Shown here: piece after piece, positions 17,297-27,004 of the stretch | Numbering within the stretch: the first letter of the stretch is position 1 | Layout of the letters: every line of letters starts with the position of its first letter | Origin: Fibrobacterota bacterium | Lineage (GTDB): Bacteria > Fibrobacterota > OXYB2-FULL-49-7 > JAEUSG01 | Direction of reading: 5' to 3' | Length of the DNA: 40,285 nucleotides | Assembly: GCA_016788315.1 (NCBI GenBank) | Contig: JAEUSG010000069.1 | Coordinates: 1-40,285 of the forward strand | Program-made: the position numbers and the translations under genes | The notes under the pieces: model-generated | Database searches by the model: none | Told to the model about the DNA's origin: nothing | What the model saw: the letters and a program-made list of their open reading frames with translations, nothing else

Positions 17297-19723
17297 TTAT
17301 TTTACCCTTAATAATTTTGTGACGATAATTTTATTATCAAACGACCACTTTGAAAAATAAAGAGCAGCAGCATTTTCAATGTCAGAATGCCATTTAATGG
17401 TTGTCAGGTTTGCTGGGTTATTGATTGATTTTCCAAAAACCAGCTGACCTGCAATGTTATATACTGATAGGGTTATGTTTGGATATTTTTTTGTCAGTAA
17501 AGGTAACTTCAGTCCGAGCGTAATGGAACCGTTGAAAGGGTTTGGTGTTGCAAATGCAACAGGTGTGTTATCTATGTTTCCTCTGCAAAATTCAGCGCTG
17601 ATTAGCGGAACCCACTCAACCGCGCCGATATCCGGTCCATTGCCGAGATAGCCATCATTAATTCCAGGGATAACCGCCCCGCGATCTATTTCTGAGCTGC
17701 TGAATGTCAATTGAACAACTGGAGTGTCTTTTGCCGTGCCAGTGAACAGCGGACGCTGTTTACCTGTATTAAAAATACCATGAAGTTCAAATCCTGCAGC
17801 ATTCGCCTGTGCAAGTGAGGTAAAGGATGTATCTTCAAAAACTATATAGGGAAGTGCGGATGAGCAATAGTAACTGTTGTAATCAAGCTGAATATTCTGT
17901 GTTCTGGTTATGCCTTCTGTACCATTGTACGGAGAATAGATCGAAGAGAGAATATTGTTCATATAAATGTCATTGAAATCGGAGCTTCCATTTACTGCGC
18001 CGCCATGCGAATATCTCTCATCGCCGAAATAAAAAGTGTTGTGATAGATGCAGGCAATGCCGTAGTCGTATTCCCATGCGTCTTTGGCTTTTACGGCGCC
18101 TTCAAACCAATTTGTCAATATGTTCCGCATAAAGAACAGCGGGCCTATGGTAGTAGGGGCATCCGAGAATCCATTCCGGAAATAATTGAATCTGTTATTG
18201 TAAATACGAAGATTTACAGCGGCTCCTTCAGGTTCAACACAGTCGTCTGCGATTTTTATTAATTCATTATTGCAGAAGTCAAAATTTCTAAAAAATCTTG
18301 GATCCCATAATTTATTGCGTTCACCATTCTGGCTGATATATAGGCCGTTAAACAGATCCTTGAATCGGCAGTTCTTTATAACCCAGCCGGTACCTGCATA
18401 AGAGGCATCAATGCCGTTAAGATGGTGCCGTGCAAAGGTGAATTCATCGTCGTGCATGAAGGACCATGCATTTGCAGTGTTCCAGGCCCAGGCTTTAGGT
18501 GCAGTAACGAAAGAGGACTCAATTGCACAGAAATTTGAAAGGTGGCCCTCTTTGACTGAATCAACTTTAACGTTCCAATATGTAAATGTGTCGCCCTGCC
18601 AGACATAGAATTTTCTGGTAGCTTTAAAATTGGGGATGCCATTGTTAGTACAGACGGCGGACTTGTGATATCTGAAATTGCATTTTGTAACGCGGATATG
18701 ATTACACCCCTCAAGAGAGAGGCCATAATAACCGCCATGCTGGATATTGAGATTTCTGAAGACAATGTGGGAGGAATAGCGTGCCCTTATGCAGGTTTTT
18801 CTGCTGCTGAAGACAATGTTAAGCGTATCCGGCGAATAGTCGCTTTGTATAGTGAAATAGACTTTACCTTTTGCTGAATCATGGTAAAATGCACCAAGAC
18901 GGTTTACCGAACTGCTGTTTTTGTAAAGGTCGGCCAAAGTATTGCACTTACTGGAGTTTGTGCTGTGATACTGATAAAGCATTCCTTCCATCATCTGGTT
19001 TGAGGCGCCGTGAACCCATCCACCGTCCGGACAAATATTAAGGGGTGCTGAGTATACCGGGTTTCCTCCGCTGTCTTTTCCTGTATCCTGCCATGAAACC
19101 GGTTTGAATGATGAGTCATACCCTTCTAAAAAGACAGAGTCTCCTTCACCTTCGAAAAGAATCTCTTTGCCGTTTTCACCATTTATAGAGTCCAGAAAGA
19201 GCTCCTCAAAGTAACGGCCGTTCGCTATGTGAATTATATCGCCTGGCAAAAGAGGTGTTCTGATTGCAGCTGAAATTGTACGTTTGGCCTCAATTCTTGA
19301 AAGACCGCTCCGATTATCGTCTCCAGTTTTACTGTCGACATATATATTGCGTAGACCGGAACTCCATTTATTCTTTCCTGTGCGGACAGACCGCAGAAGG
19401 TTATACGATTGGCCGTTTTGCTTGAGTATGGATATTCTGATTTCGTAAATAGTGTCTGGCTGTAGATTGAATAATGAAGTTGATAGAAAATTATCAGACG
19501 GAGTTAATGCGTTTTCATACCTGGTGCTGAGAAGTCGATGACCTTTACGCCAGGCAGATTCGCCCTGAATGCGGTATTCAATTTCAGAACTGGATGGGCG
19601 GGTTGTCAGGCCTAGAGAATCAAACGGCAGTACAACGCTGATGTTATTCGGAGTGGATTCGAAAAGTGGAATAGAATAAACAAGGATGCTGAAAAGGCAC
19701 GTAAAAAAGAATAGTTTTTTCAT
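17297..19723 (-). CDS. Secreted FN3/beta-helix protein with T9SS sorting domain
   Basis: An 808-aa protein with signal peptide MKKLFFFTCLFSILVYSIP. Residues about 25-115 form a fibronectin-III-like domain (LFNLQPDTIYEIRISI). The opening of the next domain (IYVDSKTGDDNRSGLSRIEA, with ISAAIRTPLLPGDIIHIANG) is typical of DUF1565/pectin-lyase-like beta-helices, and Asn-rich helical coils continue to about 650. FATPNPFNGSITLGLKL at about residue 727 starts the T9SS domain. It lies 15 bp after the S41 protease stop and 1 bp before the HDAC start, all on the minus strand, so one transcript is likely. A carbohydrate substrate is inferred from fold only; a paired deacetylase in the operon hints at an acetylated substrate, which is speculation. 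Confidence 0.83.
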   Translation of the reverse strand: MKKLFFFTCLFSILVYSIPLFESTPNNISVVLPFDSLGLTTRPSSSEIEYRIQGESAWRKGHRLLSTRYENALTPSDNFLSTSLFNLQPDTIYEIRISILKQNGQSYNLLRSVRTGKNKWSSGLRNIYVDSKTGDDNRSGLSRIEAKRTISAAIRTPLLPGDIIHIANGRYFEELFLDSINGENGKEILFEGEGDSVFLEGYDSSFKPVSWQDTGKDSGGNPVYSAPLNICPDGGWVHGASNQMMEGMLYQYHSTNSSKCNTLADLYKNSSSVNRLGAFYHDSAKGKVYFTIQSDYSPDTLNIVFSSRKTCIRARYSSHIVFRNLNIQHGGYYGLSLEGCNHIRVTKCNFRYHKSAVCTNNGIPNFKATRKFYVWQGDTFTYWNVKVDSVKEGHLSNFCAIESSFVTAPKAWAWNTANAWSFMHDDEFTFARHHLNGIDASYAGTGWVIKNCRFKDLFNGLYISQNGERNKLWDPRFFRNFDFCNNELIKIADDCVEPEGAAVNLRIYNNRFNYFRNGFSDAPTTIGPLFFMRNILTNWFEGAVKAKDAWEYDYGIACIYHNTFYFGDERYSHGGAVNGSSDFNDIYMNNILSSIYSPYNGTEGITRTQNIQLDYNSYYCSSALPYIVFEDTSFTSLAQANAAGFELHGIFNTGKQRPLFTGTAKDTPVVQLTFSSSEIDRGAVIPGINDGYLGNGPDIGAVEWVPLISAEFCRGNIDNTPVAFATPNPFNGSITLGLKLPLLTKKYPNITLSVYNIAGQLVFGKSINNPANLTTIKWHSDIENAAALYFSKWSFDNKIIVTKLLRVK

Positions 19724-19738
19724 AGCCTTATAAATTTC

Positions 19739-21835
19739 TTATTTTGCCATGCCGGAAATTATTTTTACTGTCTCATTAATGTAAACGTCCCGTGACAATG
19801 TCTTAATCCAAGTATCAAAACGTTCGCGTTTTGCAGAATCATCAGCAAATAGATTCTCTTCGCCCTTTATAAAAGAGACACTTAAAGAGTCATATGATTT
19901 TAACAGAGTGTCAATTTCAGAGGAGCGGGCAACTACCTCTTTCCGTTCCGTTCTGTACTTTGCAAGCTGTAACGGTTCTGATTTGTCCATCCGACCGGAA
20001 AGCCAGTTTGTGTATGAACTTATTTTGCCAAGCAGACGGTTTTCTGAAACTCTGGCCTGCTGTTTTTTTACAAACAGCTCTTTGTCAAAATTGAAATCAA
20101 AAGATGTAAATGGTGTTGGAGCAATTTCGTCCCATGCAAGTGCATCGGGTGAATCCTTCTCTCTGAACTTCTCATTCTCATGCATGGATGGAACGATGAT
20201 GTCAGGTGTAACCCCTTTTTGCTGTGTGGAAGCTCCGGTAATCCGGTAGAATTTCTGTCTGGTAAGTTTAAGCGAACCAAGCTCGGAACCATTGTTTTGG
20301 GGGAAAGAATTAAAGTCAACATCAATCTGATGCTGTACAGTTCCTTTTCCGTATGTGGCCGAACTTCCGAAAATTATTCCTCTGTTGTAATCCTGTATTG
20401 CAGCAGCAAAAATCTCAGAGGCAGAGGCACTGTATTCATTTACCATTACTACGAGCGGTCCGTCATAAAGAATTGAAGGATCTTTGTCGTAAAGAATGTT
20501 CGGTTTGCGGTTGTTATCCTTAACCTGAACTATTGCTCCCTCGTTAATGAAAAGACCGGCCATCTTAACCACCTCGTCAAGAGAGCCGCCGCCGTTATAT
20601 CTCAGGTCAACTATAATGCCATTAACGTTTTCGTTCTTTAGTTTGACAATTTCATTAGCTACATCTTTTGATGCGCGGCGATCGTTTGAAGAATTAAAGG
20701 GGGCGTAGAATTCAGGCAGATATATAAGTCCATATTTTCCGTTTGAAGTTTTTATAACGGCGCTTCTTGCATAAACCTCATCCTGAATGATTTTGGCTCT
20801 GATAAGAGCTACAACTTTTGTTGAACCATCCTGCTTTTTAAGAGTCAACCTTACCTCTGTGTCCTTGATGCCGCGGATAAGTTTTACTGCATCGTCTACA
20901 GTGTATCCGGCCATGTCAACTGGTGCTTCTGCACCCTGCGCCACCTTCGTAATTATGTCGCCTTTGTTGATTTGTCCTGATTTCCATGCAGGGCTTCCCG
21001 GAACAAGCGAGACAATGCTTATTCTGCCATCATCCTCTTTAAGTTGTGCTCCTATACCGAAGAATGTTCCGCTCATCTGTTCGTCAAAAGCTCTTTTGTC
21101 GATGGGTGGGAAATATGACGTATGTGCATCCATTGATGTGCTTATTGTATTGACAAAAATGCTGAATTTATCGTTGTTGTTTAATTTTAGTTTGTAACGG
21201 TCAAAAGTGCGGTTCATAATTTTCTGTACTTTGTCGCGCGCCTCTGCTTCGAGAACTGCATCTGTCTTTTTTGATATGCTATCTTCCGGTTTGCTTTTCT
21301 CCCGCTGGCTTAAAAGATCCTCATATCTTTCGAGCGCCATAAACTTCATCTTTTTGCGAAGCAGCTCTTCTCTTTCTTTTTCAGATTTCGGGAACTCCGC
21401 TTTGTCTCTTGCACCATCGTAAATCTCATCTACACTGTAATCAAATGGTTTTGAGAGTATTTTACTGCATATTTCAGAAGCCTCATTTACTCTTGTGCTG
21501 AATATATTCCCGGCTGCTGTGAAGAATGCAATAGGAGAGTCACCATTTATTTCATTGTCTATTTTTTTCGAAAAGCGTTTAAGCGAGTCAATATCTCTAC
21601 TGAAGAAGTATGAACGCTCAGGATCCAGCGACTCAAGGTATTTGCGGAAGACCTTTTCGGAAAAGTCATCATCTATCAGTTTTGGATTAAAATGGGCTGA
21701 AGAGAGCAGATACCCTACATTTAATAGTATAGGACGGTATTTAAGAGGTTCTGTTGCAGAAGTTACACCAGGTGAGTAAAAGAGAAAAATGGCTGCAGCT
21801 GCAATAATCAGCAGAAGGGAGAAGTATTTCTTCAT
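19739..21835 (-). CDS. prc: Carboxy-terminal processing protease, S41 family (Prc/Tsp type)
   Basis: A 698-aa protein, close to the length of E. coli Prc (about 680). The signal peptide is MKKYFSLLLIIAAAAIFLFY. A helical N-terminal domain contains the Prc hallmark FLESLDPxR-like KYLESLDPERSYFFSRDID (about 66-84). A PDZ domain spans about 245-340, with GIGAQL and PGSPAWKSGQINKGDII. The protease core has IIVDLRYNGGGSLDE and NEYSASASEIFAAAI with predicted nucleophile Ser471, and the general base Lys497 in YGKGTVQ. A C-terminal Prc-type domain follows. It degrades or trims periplasmic proteins from their C-termini. It is the first gene of the minus-strand operon. No Shine-Dalgarno is obvious. Coupling a C-terminal protease to proteins sorted by C-terminal domains is notable, though T9SS tails are normally removed by PorU. 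Confidence 0.92.
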   Translation of the reverse strand: MKKYFSLLLIIAAAAIFLFYSPGVTSATEPLKYRPILLNVGYLLSSAHFNPKLIDDDFSEKVFRKYLESLDPERSYFFSRDIDSLKRFSKKIDNEINGDSPIAFFTAAGNIFSTRVNEASEICSKILSKPFDYSVDEIYDGARDKAEFPKSEKEREELLRKKMKFMALERYEDLLSQREKSKPEDSISKKTDAVLEAEARDKVQKIMNRTFDRYKLKLNNNDKFSIFVNTISTSMDAHTSYFPPIDKRAFDEQMSGTFFGIGAQLKEDDGRISIVSLVPGSPAWKSGQINKGDIITKVAQGAEAPVDMAGYTVDDAVKLIRGIKDTEVRLTLKKQDGSTKVVALIRAKIIQDEVYARSAVIKTSNGKYGLIYLPEFYAPFNSSNDRRASKDVANEIVKLKNENVNGIIVDLRYNGGGSLDEVVKMAGLFINEGAIVQVKDNNRKPNILYDKDPSILYDGPLVVMVNEYSASASEIFAAAIQDYNRGIIFGSSATYGKGTVQHQIDVDFNSFPQNNGSELGSLKLTRQKFYRITGASTQQKGVTPDIIVPSMHENEKFREKDSPDALAWDEIAPTPFTSFDFNFDKELFVKKQQARVSENRLLGKISSYTNWLSGRMDKSEPLQLAKYRTERKEVVARSSEIDTLLKSYDSLSVSFIKGEENLFADDSAKRERFDTWIKTLSRDVYINETVKIISGMAK

Positions 21836-21886
21836 AATTGTAAAATAAAAATCGGAAAGTGCTTAAGGATACAAGCTTTTTACTTT

Positions 21887-21892
21887 TATAAT
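21887..21892 (+). promoter_or_regulatory. -10 box (TATAAT) ahead of the methyltransferase
   Basis: A perfect TATAAT stands 20 bp before the AAGGAG ribosome site. The -35 region is poor (TAAGGA at 17-bp spacing). A start near 21899 would give a leader of about 27 nt to the proposed AUU start. Confidence 0.4.
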
Positions 21893-21925
21893 ACAATAAT
21901 ATATCTTGTTTTAAGGAGTACCCCC

Positions 21926-23422
21926 ATTTTTACGCAAAAACCTTCAGACTATCCAGTTAAACCCTTAAACGGGGCGATACTTGAAGACTTTATTGTCCGC
22001 ATGGATACCATCGGCTACAATGAGTCAAATGTGGCGGTGAGGTTGGGACTTTCTGATATAAATGACCTCCAAATGCGCGCTTTACCAATTTACCGTAAAG
22101 AGAATCTTTATAGGCGCGAAGAGGTCGATCTTGCTATCGATCTTTTTCTTCTGCAGGGAGAACTGACTTCCAGTGAATTGTATAGACTGCTATCTGAAAA
22201 AGAGCAGCAGCTGCTTAAACAGGCCGAAGTATTGTCGGTAGATGAAAATGGTTCAGGCCGTGCAACAGTATCTCTTTATCCTTCGGGAAACAGACTGTTC
22301 TTTTCAGACCACGCATGGCCTCAACTTTCGCAGGCACCTGGTACAGCTGTTCCCTGGGGACAGGTGATGTTTGTTGGAACCGACAGCCGCTGGCTTGCAC
22401 GGAGTACTATACGAACACCGGTCGCAAATGCGCTGGATTTATGTACAGGTTCAGGCATACATGCACTGCTTGCAGCGACACATGTTAAACAGGCTGTAGC
22501 AGTTGACATTAATCCAAGAGCAGCGCAGTGCACTTTATTTAATGCACTAGCTTCCGGCTGTAAAAATCTCGAAGTAAAAACAGGCGATCTTTACGATCCT
22601 GTTGGCGACGAAAAATTTGATTTAATAACTGCCAACCCTCCATTTGTTCCATCCCCGGTGAATACACTTGCTTACCGCGATGGCGGCCCTTCAGGTGAAG
22701 ATGTTCAACGACGTATTGTTGCTGGTTTACAAAAACATCTCGCCCCCGGCGGCGTTGCACAAATTATTACTGAGGTTGGAGAGTCGAATGAGATCTCTGT
22801 AGCAGACAGAGTGCGCGGCTGGCTTCGAGATGCTCCAATTAATCTTCATGTGCTTAAATTCCGCATCTTCCCTGCAGCAGTTTATGCCATAGGACATGGA
22901 GCAGGGGATAATTTCAATGAACTTCTTGAGTCGGTTGATGACTGGGCATCAAATCTGCGTCAGCAAGGCTATTCCAGAGTTGTTGCAGTACTGCTTACAT
23001 TTCAATGGTCTGATTCTGTCAATGGCTCTCCGTGGAACAGAACAGATGAAGCTTATCCCCCTCGTGATAATTGTGGGGATATCATATCCAAAATTTTTGA
23101 TATTGAAAATAAAATCAGCAGTCACCGGTTTCAGGCAGAACTTGAATCAAAAAAGTTTTCCAGAATAGCTCCTGTTATTCTTAACGAAAACAGGGTTCTT
23201 GGCGGTAATCTTACGCAGGTCAGCAAAGGGTTTCTTTCAAAACAGCCGCTTTCTGTTGAATATTCGCTTGACCCGATTGAATTGGACTTGCTGGCTGCAC
23301 TGGAGCAGACAGTGGATTACACTACGCTGTTATCAGTAGCTTCCAACATAGGATTATCTGTAAGTGTGCTTAAGAATAGTCTGATGTCTTTATATAGAAA
23401 AAGATTAATTGAAGCTCAATAG
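21926..23422 (+). CDS. PrmC-like class I SAM-dependent methyltransferase, probable AUU start
   Basis: The protein is 498 aa from ATT 21926, or 473 aa from ATG 22001. ATT is preferred because AAGGAG (21913-21918) lies 7 nt upstream, the frame is open, no ATG, GTG or TTG lies between, and the extension reads through a helix (GAILEDFIVRMDTIGYNESN) that would be cut in half at 22001. Motif I is LDLCTGSGIHALL (about 169), motif II is VAVDINPRA, and the catalytic-type NPPF is at about 236 (TANPPFVPS). This is the signature of HemK/PrmC glutamine and RlmG/TrmN-like N-methyltransferases. The C-terminal about 70 residues look like a winged helix. The target is unknown. It is followed after 15 bp by a large secreted protein on the same strand. 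Confidence 0.82.
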   Translation: MFTQKPSDYPVKPLNGAILEDFIVRMDTIGYNESNVAVRLGLSDINDLQMRALPIYRKENLYRREEVDLAIDLFLLQGELTSSELYRLLSEKEQQLLKQAEVLSVDENGSGRATVSLYPSGNRLFFSDHAWPQLSQAPGTAVPWGQVMFVGTDSRWLARSTIRTPVANALDLCTGSGIHALLAATHVKQAVAVDINPRAAQCTLFNALASGCKNLEVKTGDLYDPVGDEKFDLITANPPFVPSPVNTLAYRDGGPSGEDVQRRIVAGLQKHLAPGGVAQIITEVGESNEISVADRVRGWLRDAPINLHVLKFRIFPAAVYAIGHGAGDNFNELLESVDDWASNLRQQGYSRVVAVLLTFQWSDSVNGSPWNRTDEAYPPRDNCGDIISKIFDIENKISSHRFQAELESKKFSRIAPVILNENRVLGGNLTQVSKGFLSKQPLSVEYSLDPIELDLLAALEQTVDYTTLLSVASNIGLSVSVLKNSLMSLYRKRLIEAQ

Positions 23423-23437
23423 GTAAAGGAGAGGAAA

Positions 23438-26400
23438 ATGAAAATTTTAACGCTTCTGGTAACAGCATTGTCATTGTATGCTCTTAATGTTCCGCTCGAA
23501 GTTTCAAACTGGAGTGATATCGCAAAAACAGGAGAACCGGTATCTGCAGGTGTTCCACTGCCAATAGGATCTGTTTCTGACCTTTCAAAATTGCGAATCA
23601 CAAATTCTTCCGGTGTGACCGTTCCGGCACAGTTTCATCCTCTTTCACGCTGGTGGAGGGAGAGAGCAGCTGGTAAGAGCAACCCTTCTGTAAAATGGGT
23701 TCTTTGTGATTTCCAGGCTGACGTACCTGCAAGCGGTAAAACAGCGTTCTTTCTGAAAGATGACAATACCGCTCCGCCAACCACACAGCTTACGTTAACA
23801 GAGGAAACATCGAAAATTACAGTTGTCACAGGACCGCTTAAATTTACCGTTTCAAAAACAGCGTTCAACCTATTTGATGAAGTCTGGCTCGATGCAAACA
23901 ACAACACTACTTTTGAGTCTACAGAAAAGGTAATTGCATCAAGCTCCGAAAACGGCGGATTTATAAAAGCGGGAGACTGGTCGGCAGAACAATGTACTAC
24001 AGGTGCTGTTCATTCTTCAACTGTTAAGCCGGTTGATAGAATTATTGTAGAAGAAAAAGGGCCGATGAAAGTTGTCATCAGAGTGGAAGGGCGCCATTTT
24101 AAAACGGTCGGCGGAGTTTCAAGAGGACTTTACGGCTATCAGGTTTTTATAACAGCTTACGCCGGTAAAAAAGATGTTGATGTTCAGTGGGCTGTTACTA
24201 ACCTTTACATGGAGGGTACAAAACCAGCACAGACAGGTACAGCAGACCCTTATAAAGTGTATGTGTGGCCATTCAGCGAGTATACACTTAATGTCAATCT
24301 TAATTTGAATGCATCAAGCCAGAACTATTCTCTTCTTGGTGCTTCTGAAGTCAATGGAACGTTATCCGCAACTCCTATCAAGCTTCTGCAAAAGTCTGGT
24401 TCGTACAGCGTCAATGGTGCGCCCGGCGGAACTGAATCCAAAGGTGCGGCGGCAATTACAGACGGGACTCTTGGTGTAATGGTAGCTCATCGCGACTTCG
24501 GGCCAAACAATCCTAAAGCGATATCTGTCTCCGCAAATAAATTATCTCTGGAACTTTTTCCAGATACAGGTGCCGGTGTAAAGTACTGGCTCGATCCCTA
24601 CACACGAAAAAATCACCGTCTCCGTTTCAGCTTTTTCTCAGGTTCATATTCCGCAGGTTCGCTTGCAGTACTTGCAAAAAATGTTGATGCACCCCTTAGA
24701 ATGCTTGCTCCACGTGAATGGTATCAGAGCACAGCAGCATGGTACAGAGGTTACGGCGTACCGCCGAATTCCGAGCTCAATCGTAAAGCATCATCGGCGT
24801 GGACAAGAATGTCAAAATCATCTTCAAATCTTGTAAAGAATGTAGCTGATAATAATCAGCTTCCAAACAACTGGAGCACCGCCTTCCAGTTGGGAGGTTT
24901 TAATTCCGGCGGAGACCACTGGAATCTCACCAGCTGCTTTTGGCAATATCTGAACACGGGTAATCCTGCAGACTTTGAATATCCTGAAGCTGTTGCCCAT
25001 AACTGTAACGATATGGTGCCGGTACAGTTCTCATGGTATGATGATCCATGGGTTAAACTCGACTGGTTCCTGAATGCAGAACAGCATTTGACAGGCCTTA
25101 CAAGTTATCATGGGCCGACTAATAACATTATTTACAACGGCACCTATGTAACTTTCCCGGGATGGGCCTATCACCGCAGCGATATACCGGATAATGGCCA
25201 TATGACCAATCTCCAGATGATTGAATATTATCAATTGACAGGAGACCTGGCGACAAAGGATTTCATTCTTGCCCTCGGCGTACGGGCCGATGCAGCCATG
25301 ATGGGAAACACCTATTTCACTGGTAATCCCGGCTGGAGACCGCGTACACCTGCCGTGAACGACAGCATTTACATGTTCGGAGGTCAGCAGAGATATATTG
25401 CGCGACCCGGAATTGTGATGTCTCACGCATATGATGTATCGGGAGATGTAAGATTCCTCAGAGGAATGCAGCTTTCAGCCTACTCAATGCGCAATTTTGT
25501 AAGAAGGAATCCATCCGGCTTTATGGCTGAAGCTGGAAACAGAAGTTATCTCTACGCATACAACGATGCAGGTCTGCTTGCAAACTGGAAAACAAGACAT
25601 CCATCTGATACTGCTGTTCCTGTGTCCTGTCATTCAAATGACTTTATGGAAGGAATAGCACTTGAGTGGCTTTATGATTACTATGACAAAACGGGAGATG
25701 CTGAAATACGTGATGCAATCATTATGTCAGTAAAGTCAATGGAGCAGCGAGCAGGACATGACGGAACAAAATACACTGGTTTCAATTACGGCGGATATGG
25801 CGACTATCTTTACGAAGGGCGCCGATATAATCTCTGTGCAGAATTGAGTGCGCCGATTTTCAATGTCAGTATGGCTGAAGCCTTTGGCGGATTTATATTT
25901 GGATATCTTGTAAGCGGAAGACAGGACTTCTGGCGCGTAATTGTCGATGGTAACAATACGTACAATAACAGCCATACAGGAGAAATGAAGGCAATAAATG
26001 TTTGGCAGGCCAAATACAAGCATGACTCTCTTGATATTATACCACCTGCTAAAGTGACAGATCTTCAGGCCGTTGCTGTCGCAGGTACAGGAGTACAGCT
26101 CTCATGGACCGCTCCAGGAAACAACGGCATGACCGGGAAAGCTGCCAGTTATCGTGTTAAGGTAGCTCGTGCTCCGATTGTAGACACTGTTGCCAGATGG
26201 AATTCAACAACACAGACCGGTTGGCCCGATATGACAGCCCCGCTGCCATATACTGTCTCTGCACTTATTGCAAAACAGGATAATTATAAACTGACAAAAG
26301 AGATAAGCTTCTGGGCAGCACAGGCTGCGAGCGGCGCCCCTGTGCCAGTAAACGGCGGTTCTGCACAGACAATGGTTATTACCGGTCTCGATACAGCCTA

Positions 26401-26788
26401 TACATATCATATAGCGCTCGTGGCATTTGACAGTGCCGGAAATGTTTCAGAGATATCAAATGTTGTTACTTCAAAAGGTACAGCAGTCGAAAAAGCATCC
26501 GGTAAAGAGACGCTTCTTGCACTATATCCGCCAAAGCCAAACCCATTCAATCCATCAACTGCAATCAGATTTACGCTGCCGGAAAACAAGCAGGTCTCTC
26601 TTGCTGTTTACGACATTCATGGTCGTCTTGTAAAGAGTGTTGTAGATGGATATCTGGAAAAGGGGGCACATCAGGCGTTTTGGGATGGTACAGATAACAG
26701 TAGACTTAATGTCAGCTCCGGTATTTATGTTTTTCGTCTTACTGTTGATGGAAAGGTACTGAATAGGAAAATGGCTCTTTCGAGATAG
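23438..26788 (+). CDS. Large secreted RIFT-barrel/exo-rhamnogalacturonan lyase-like protein with FN3 and T9SS domains
   Basis: A 1116-aa protein. A GGAG ribosome site and signal peptide (MKILTLLVTALSLYALNVP) support the start. Residues about 20-240 (VSAGVPLPIGSVSDLSKLRI ... VKWVLCDFQADVPASGK) match the RIFT-barrel N-terminus typical of PcRGLX/PL26-like exo-rhamnogalacturonan lyases. The centre (about 430-860) is alpha-helical and rich in aromatic and His residues (HSNDFMEGIALEWLYDYYDKT), like an alpha/alpha-toroid catalytic domain. A fibronectin-III domain covers about 870-1015. PPKPNPFNPSTAIRFTLP at about 1028 starts the T9SS domain. Polysaccharide (pectin-type) cleavage is the best guess from family resemblance recalled by eye; catalytic residues were not assigned. 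Confidence 0.8.
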   Translation: MKILTLLVTALSLYALNVPLEVSNWSDIAKTGEPVSAGVPLPIGSVSDLSKLRITNSSGVTVPAQFHPLSRWWRERAAGKSNPSVKWVLCDFQADVPASGKTAFFLKDDNTAPPTTQLTLTEETSKITVVTGPLKFTVSKTAFNLFDEVWLDANNNTTFESTEKVIASSSENGGFIKAGDWSAEQCTTGAVHSSTVKPVDRIIVEEKGPMKVVIRVEGRHFKTVGGVSRGLYGYQVFITAYAGKKDVDVQWAVTNLYMEGTKPAQTGTADPYKVYVWPFSEYTLNVNLNLNASSQNYSLLGASEVNGTLSATPIKLLQKSGSYSVNGAPGGTESKGAAAITDGTLGVMVAHRDFGPNNPKAISVSANKLSLELFPDTGAGVKYWLDPYTRKNHRLRFSFFSGSYSAGSLAVLAKNVDAPLRMLAPREWYQSTAAWYRGYGVPPNSELNRKASSAWTRMSKSSSNLVKNVADNNQLPNNWSTAFQLGGFNSGGDHWNLTSCFWQYLNTGNPADFEYPEAVAHNCNDMVPVQFSWYDDPWVKLDWFLNAEQHLTGLTSYHGPTNNIIYNGTYVTFPGWAYHRSDIPDNGHMTNLQMIEYYQLTGDLATKDFILALGVRADAAMMGNTYFTGNPGWRPRTPAVNDSIYMFGGQQRYIARPGIVMSHAYDVSGDVRFLRGMQLSAYSMRNFVRRNPSGFMAEAGNRSYLYAYNDAGLLANWKTRHPSDTAVPVSCHSNDFMEGIALEWLYDYYDKTGDAEIRDAIIMSVKSMEQRAGHDGTKYTGFNYGGYGDYLYEGRRYNLCAELSAPIFNVSMAEAFGGFIFGYLVSGRQDFWRVIVDGNNTYNNSHTGEMKAINVWQAKYKHDSLDIIPPAKVTDLQAVAVAGTGVQLSWTAPGNNGMTGKAASYRVKVARAPIVDTVARWNSTTQTGWPDMTAPLPYTVSALIAKQDNYKLTKEISFWAAQAASGAPVPVNGGSAQTMVITGLDTAYTYHIALVAFDSAGNVSEISNVVTSKGTAVEKASGKETLLALYPPKPNPFNPSTAIRFTLPENKQVSLAVYDIHGRLVKSVVDGYLEKGAHQAFWDGTDNSRLNVSSGIYVFRLTVDGKVLNRKMALSR

Positions 26789-27004
26789 TTTGTAGCCCCT
26801 CAAGGGGTCTAAATCATAAGCTATTTAGAAGATGATTTTGGGAGTGGTTGGGCACACAGGCCCAACCCTCCTGATGAAGAACAATAGATTTTCTGGAGCG
26901 GTCGGCCTATGTGCCGCACCGCGACTTACTCTAAAAGGCAATGGGGGGCTAAGCTCCAGGAAAAACCAGAGAGGCTGGTAGCAAGTGGCTAGCTTGGAAC
27001 GAAA
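26789..27004. repeat. Gene-free block with two REP-like palindromes
   Basis: The 216 bp between convergent genes hold no credible ORF. Palindrome 1 spans 26841-26871: GGTTGGGC-ACACAG-GCCCAACC with flanking GGAG/CTCC and one bulged T. Palindrome 2 spans 26898-26922: GCGGTCGGC-CTATGT-GCCGCACCGC with one bulged C. Read on the minus strand, palindrome 2 has loop ACATAG, so the two loops agree (ACAYAG) while the stems differ and still pair. A short CCCC-TCAA-GGGG hairpin lies at 26796-26807. The pattern fits repetitive extragenic palindromes in inverted pairing. Confidence 0.65.
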
